A program made the translations under genes and the position numbers. Shown piece after piece: positions 12,808-13,748 of a stretch of 13,748 nucleotides of DNA. Every line of letters starts with the position of its first letter. The first letter of the stretch is position 1. The DNA is from JANNRW01 sp031401815 (GTDB taxonomy: Bacteria; Desulfobacterota; Desulfuromonadia; Geobacterales; DSM-12255). The stretch is taken from the NCBI GenBank assembly GCA_031401815.1, contig JANNRW010000419.1, positions 1 through 13,748 on the forward strand. Reading direction: 5' to 3'. Below the pieces are notes generated by a model that saw only the letters and a list, made by a program, of their open reading frames with translations, made no database searches and had not been told where the DNA came from.

Positions 12808-13632
12808 TTATTTCTTCTCTTCCTTAACCTCTTCGAAATCGGCATCAACAACATTTTCGCCCTTTGCCGACTTCTCGGAACCGCCGGAAGATGCCGGTTG
12901 TTCAGCAGCAGCTCCGGTCTGTTGAGCCTGGGCGTAAACAGCTTCAGCAAGCTTGTGTGATGCCTGCATCAACTCTTCTGAGGCTTTTTTCATGGCTTCA
13001 GGGTCACTCCCCTCCATCACTTTCTTGAGTTCAGCCAGTTTTTCCTCGATTTTCTGCTTTTCAGCAGCATCAATCTTGTCACCAAACTCCTTCAGTGACT
13101 TTTCGGTCTGATATACAGTGCTGTCTGCGTGATTACGCGCCTCGATCAGCTCACGCTTCTTCTTGTCTTCAGATGCGTGAGCATCTGCGTCTCTCACCAT
13201 CTTGTCTATCTCTTCTTTGGAAAGACCGGATGAAGCTGTTATCTTTATTGACTGCTCCTTGCCGGTGCCAAGGTCTTTTGCAGCTACATGCACAATCCCG
13301 TTTGCATCTATGTCAAAGGTCACCTCAATCTGAGGTACCCCTCTTGGGGCTGTAGGAATACCGGTAAGCTCAAAGTTGCCAAGAGTCTTGTTATCAGCGG
13401 CCATCTCCCGCTCACCCTGCAGCACATGGATGCTTACCGCAGGCTGGTTGTCCGATGCCGTTGAAAAAACCTGCGACTTGCGGCACGGAATAGTGCTGTT
13501 CTTCTCTATCAGCTTTGTCATGACACTGCCGAGCGTCTCGATACCAAGGGAGAGAGGGGTTACATCAAGCAGAAGCACATCTTTTACATCCCCCCTGAGG
13601 ACACCCCCCTCAACAGGCGCACCGACCGCCTC
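12808..13632 (-). CDS. dnaK: chaperone protein DnaK (Hsp70), C-terminal part only
   Basis: About 270 aa matching the end of DnaK. GGVLRGDVKDVLLLDVTPLS contains the interdomain linker DVLLLD, followed by LGIETLGSVMTKLIEKNSTIP, the beta-sandwich substrate-binding domain (VSIHVLQGEREMAADNKTLG, PTAPRGVPQIEVTFDIDANG), the helical lid and the typical acidic tail VVDADFEEVKEEKK. The roughly 390-residue ATPase domain expected before the linker is not in the window. Homology fails between about 13608 and 13632, where EAVGAPVEGG replaces the usual longer EAVAxGAAxQGG stretch, and upstream residues are unrelated and Pro/Gly-rich. The frame stays open to 13689 but that part is not DnaK. First gene of the dnaK-dnaJ block. 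Confidence 0.9.
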   Translation of the reverse strand, partial: EAVGAPVEGGVLRGDVKDVLLLDVTPLSLGIETLGSVMTKLIEKNSTIPCRKSQVFSTASDNQPAVSIHVLQGEREMAADNKTLGNFELTGIPTAPRGVPQIEVTFDIDANGIVHVAAKDLGTGKEQSIKITASSGLSKEEIDKMVRDADAHASEDKKKRELIEARNHADSTVYQTEKSLKEFGDKIDAAEKQKIEEKLAELKKVMEGSDPEAMKKASEELMQASHKLAEAVYAQAQQTGAAAEQPASSGGSEKSAKGENVVDADFEEVKEEKK

Positions 13633-13748
13633 CCCCACGCCCGCCTCTCGCTCAGGGGGGGGTCTCTCGGGCCCAGGGCCATCTCCCAAGACGGGGAATG
13701 GACCATGTGGGGGCTCTACCAGGTGCTGGCCGGCTTCACGCCGGTGAT
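13612..13748 (+). other. GC-rich foreign-looking end; possible plus-strand coding fragment
   Basis: Composition changes sharply to very high GC with G and C runs, for example eight G at 13655-13662. One plus-strand frame (codons starting at 13612) is open to the edge and reads NRRTDRLPHARLSLRGG, then SLGPRAISQDGEWTMWGLYQ, then VLAGFTPV. Of its 45 codons, 42 end in G or C, the pattern of a gene from a high-GC genome. No family recognised. It replaces the sequence where the DnaK ATPase domain should be. A chimeric contig end is the simplest reading; genuine rearrangement is possible. Confidence 0.5.

Overview
The window reads as bacterial chromosome, most likely from a Geobacter-like deltaproteobacterium (Desulfuromonadales). 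That is inferred from the argB-argD-argF order, the style of the ArgB, DnaJ and DnaK proteins and the type of intergenic palindromes; no rRNA or other phylogenetic marker is present. Two conserved minus-strand blocks flank an accessory island of about 6 kb.

Left block (1-2513, minus strand): an arginine-biosynthesis operon, argB (N-acetylglutamate kinase) -> argD (acetylornithine aminotransferase) -> argF (ornithine carbamoyltransferase, running off the left edge). A promoter can be read before argB. A GC-rich palindromic intergenic repeat sits between argD and argF, and a related one lies upstream of argB.

Middle island (about 2.7-8.67 kb, both strands): small toxin-antitoxin-like and mobile pieces. 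In order: a 60-aa unknown protein, a perfect 28-bp palindrome, a RhuM-Fic/Doc fusion protein, a 142-aa unknown protein, a divergent promoter driving a 58-aa unknown protein overlapped by a GNAT acetyltransferase, a decayed 45-bp tandem repeat array, the 3' end of a group II intron without its reverse transcriptase, an AAA_14/DUF4143 ATPase behind an inverted-repeat operator, the C-terminal stump of a sigma-54 activator, and a Phd/YefM-PIN toxin-antitoxin pair behind a full-consensus sigma-70 promoter. The most interesting candidate for something undescribed is the 58-aa/GNAT pair, which has the architecture of an acetyltransferase toxin module but a partner I do not recognise as the usual ribbon-helix-helix antitoxin.

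Right block (8.64-13.63 kb, minus strand): dnaK (C-terminal part only) -> dnaJ -> a secreted single-HKD phospholipase D-like protein -> a membrane PAS-PAS-GGDEF-EAL protein, tightly spaced after dnaJ as in an operon. The EAL gene overlaps the PIN toxin gene tail to tail by 29 bp.

At the far right edge (about 13.61 kb onward) DnaK homology stops abruptly. The sequence becomes very GC-rich and has the codon pattern of a different gene on the plus strand. This is either a real rearrangement or, more likely, a chimeric or low-quality contig end.
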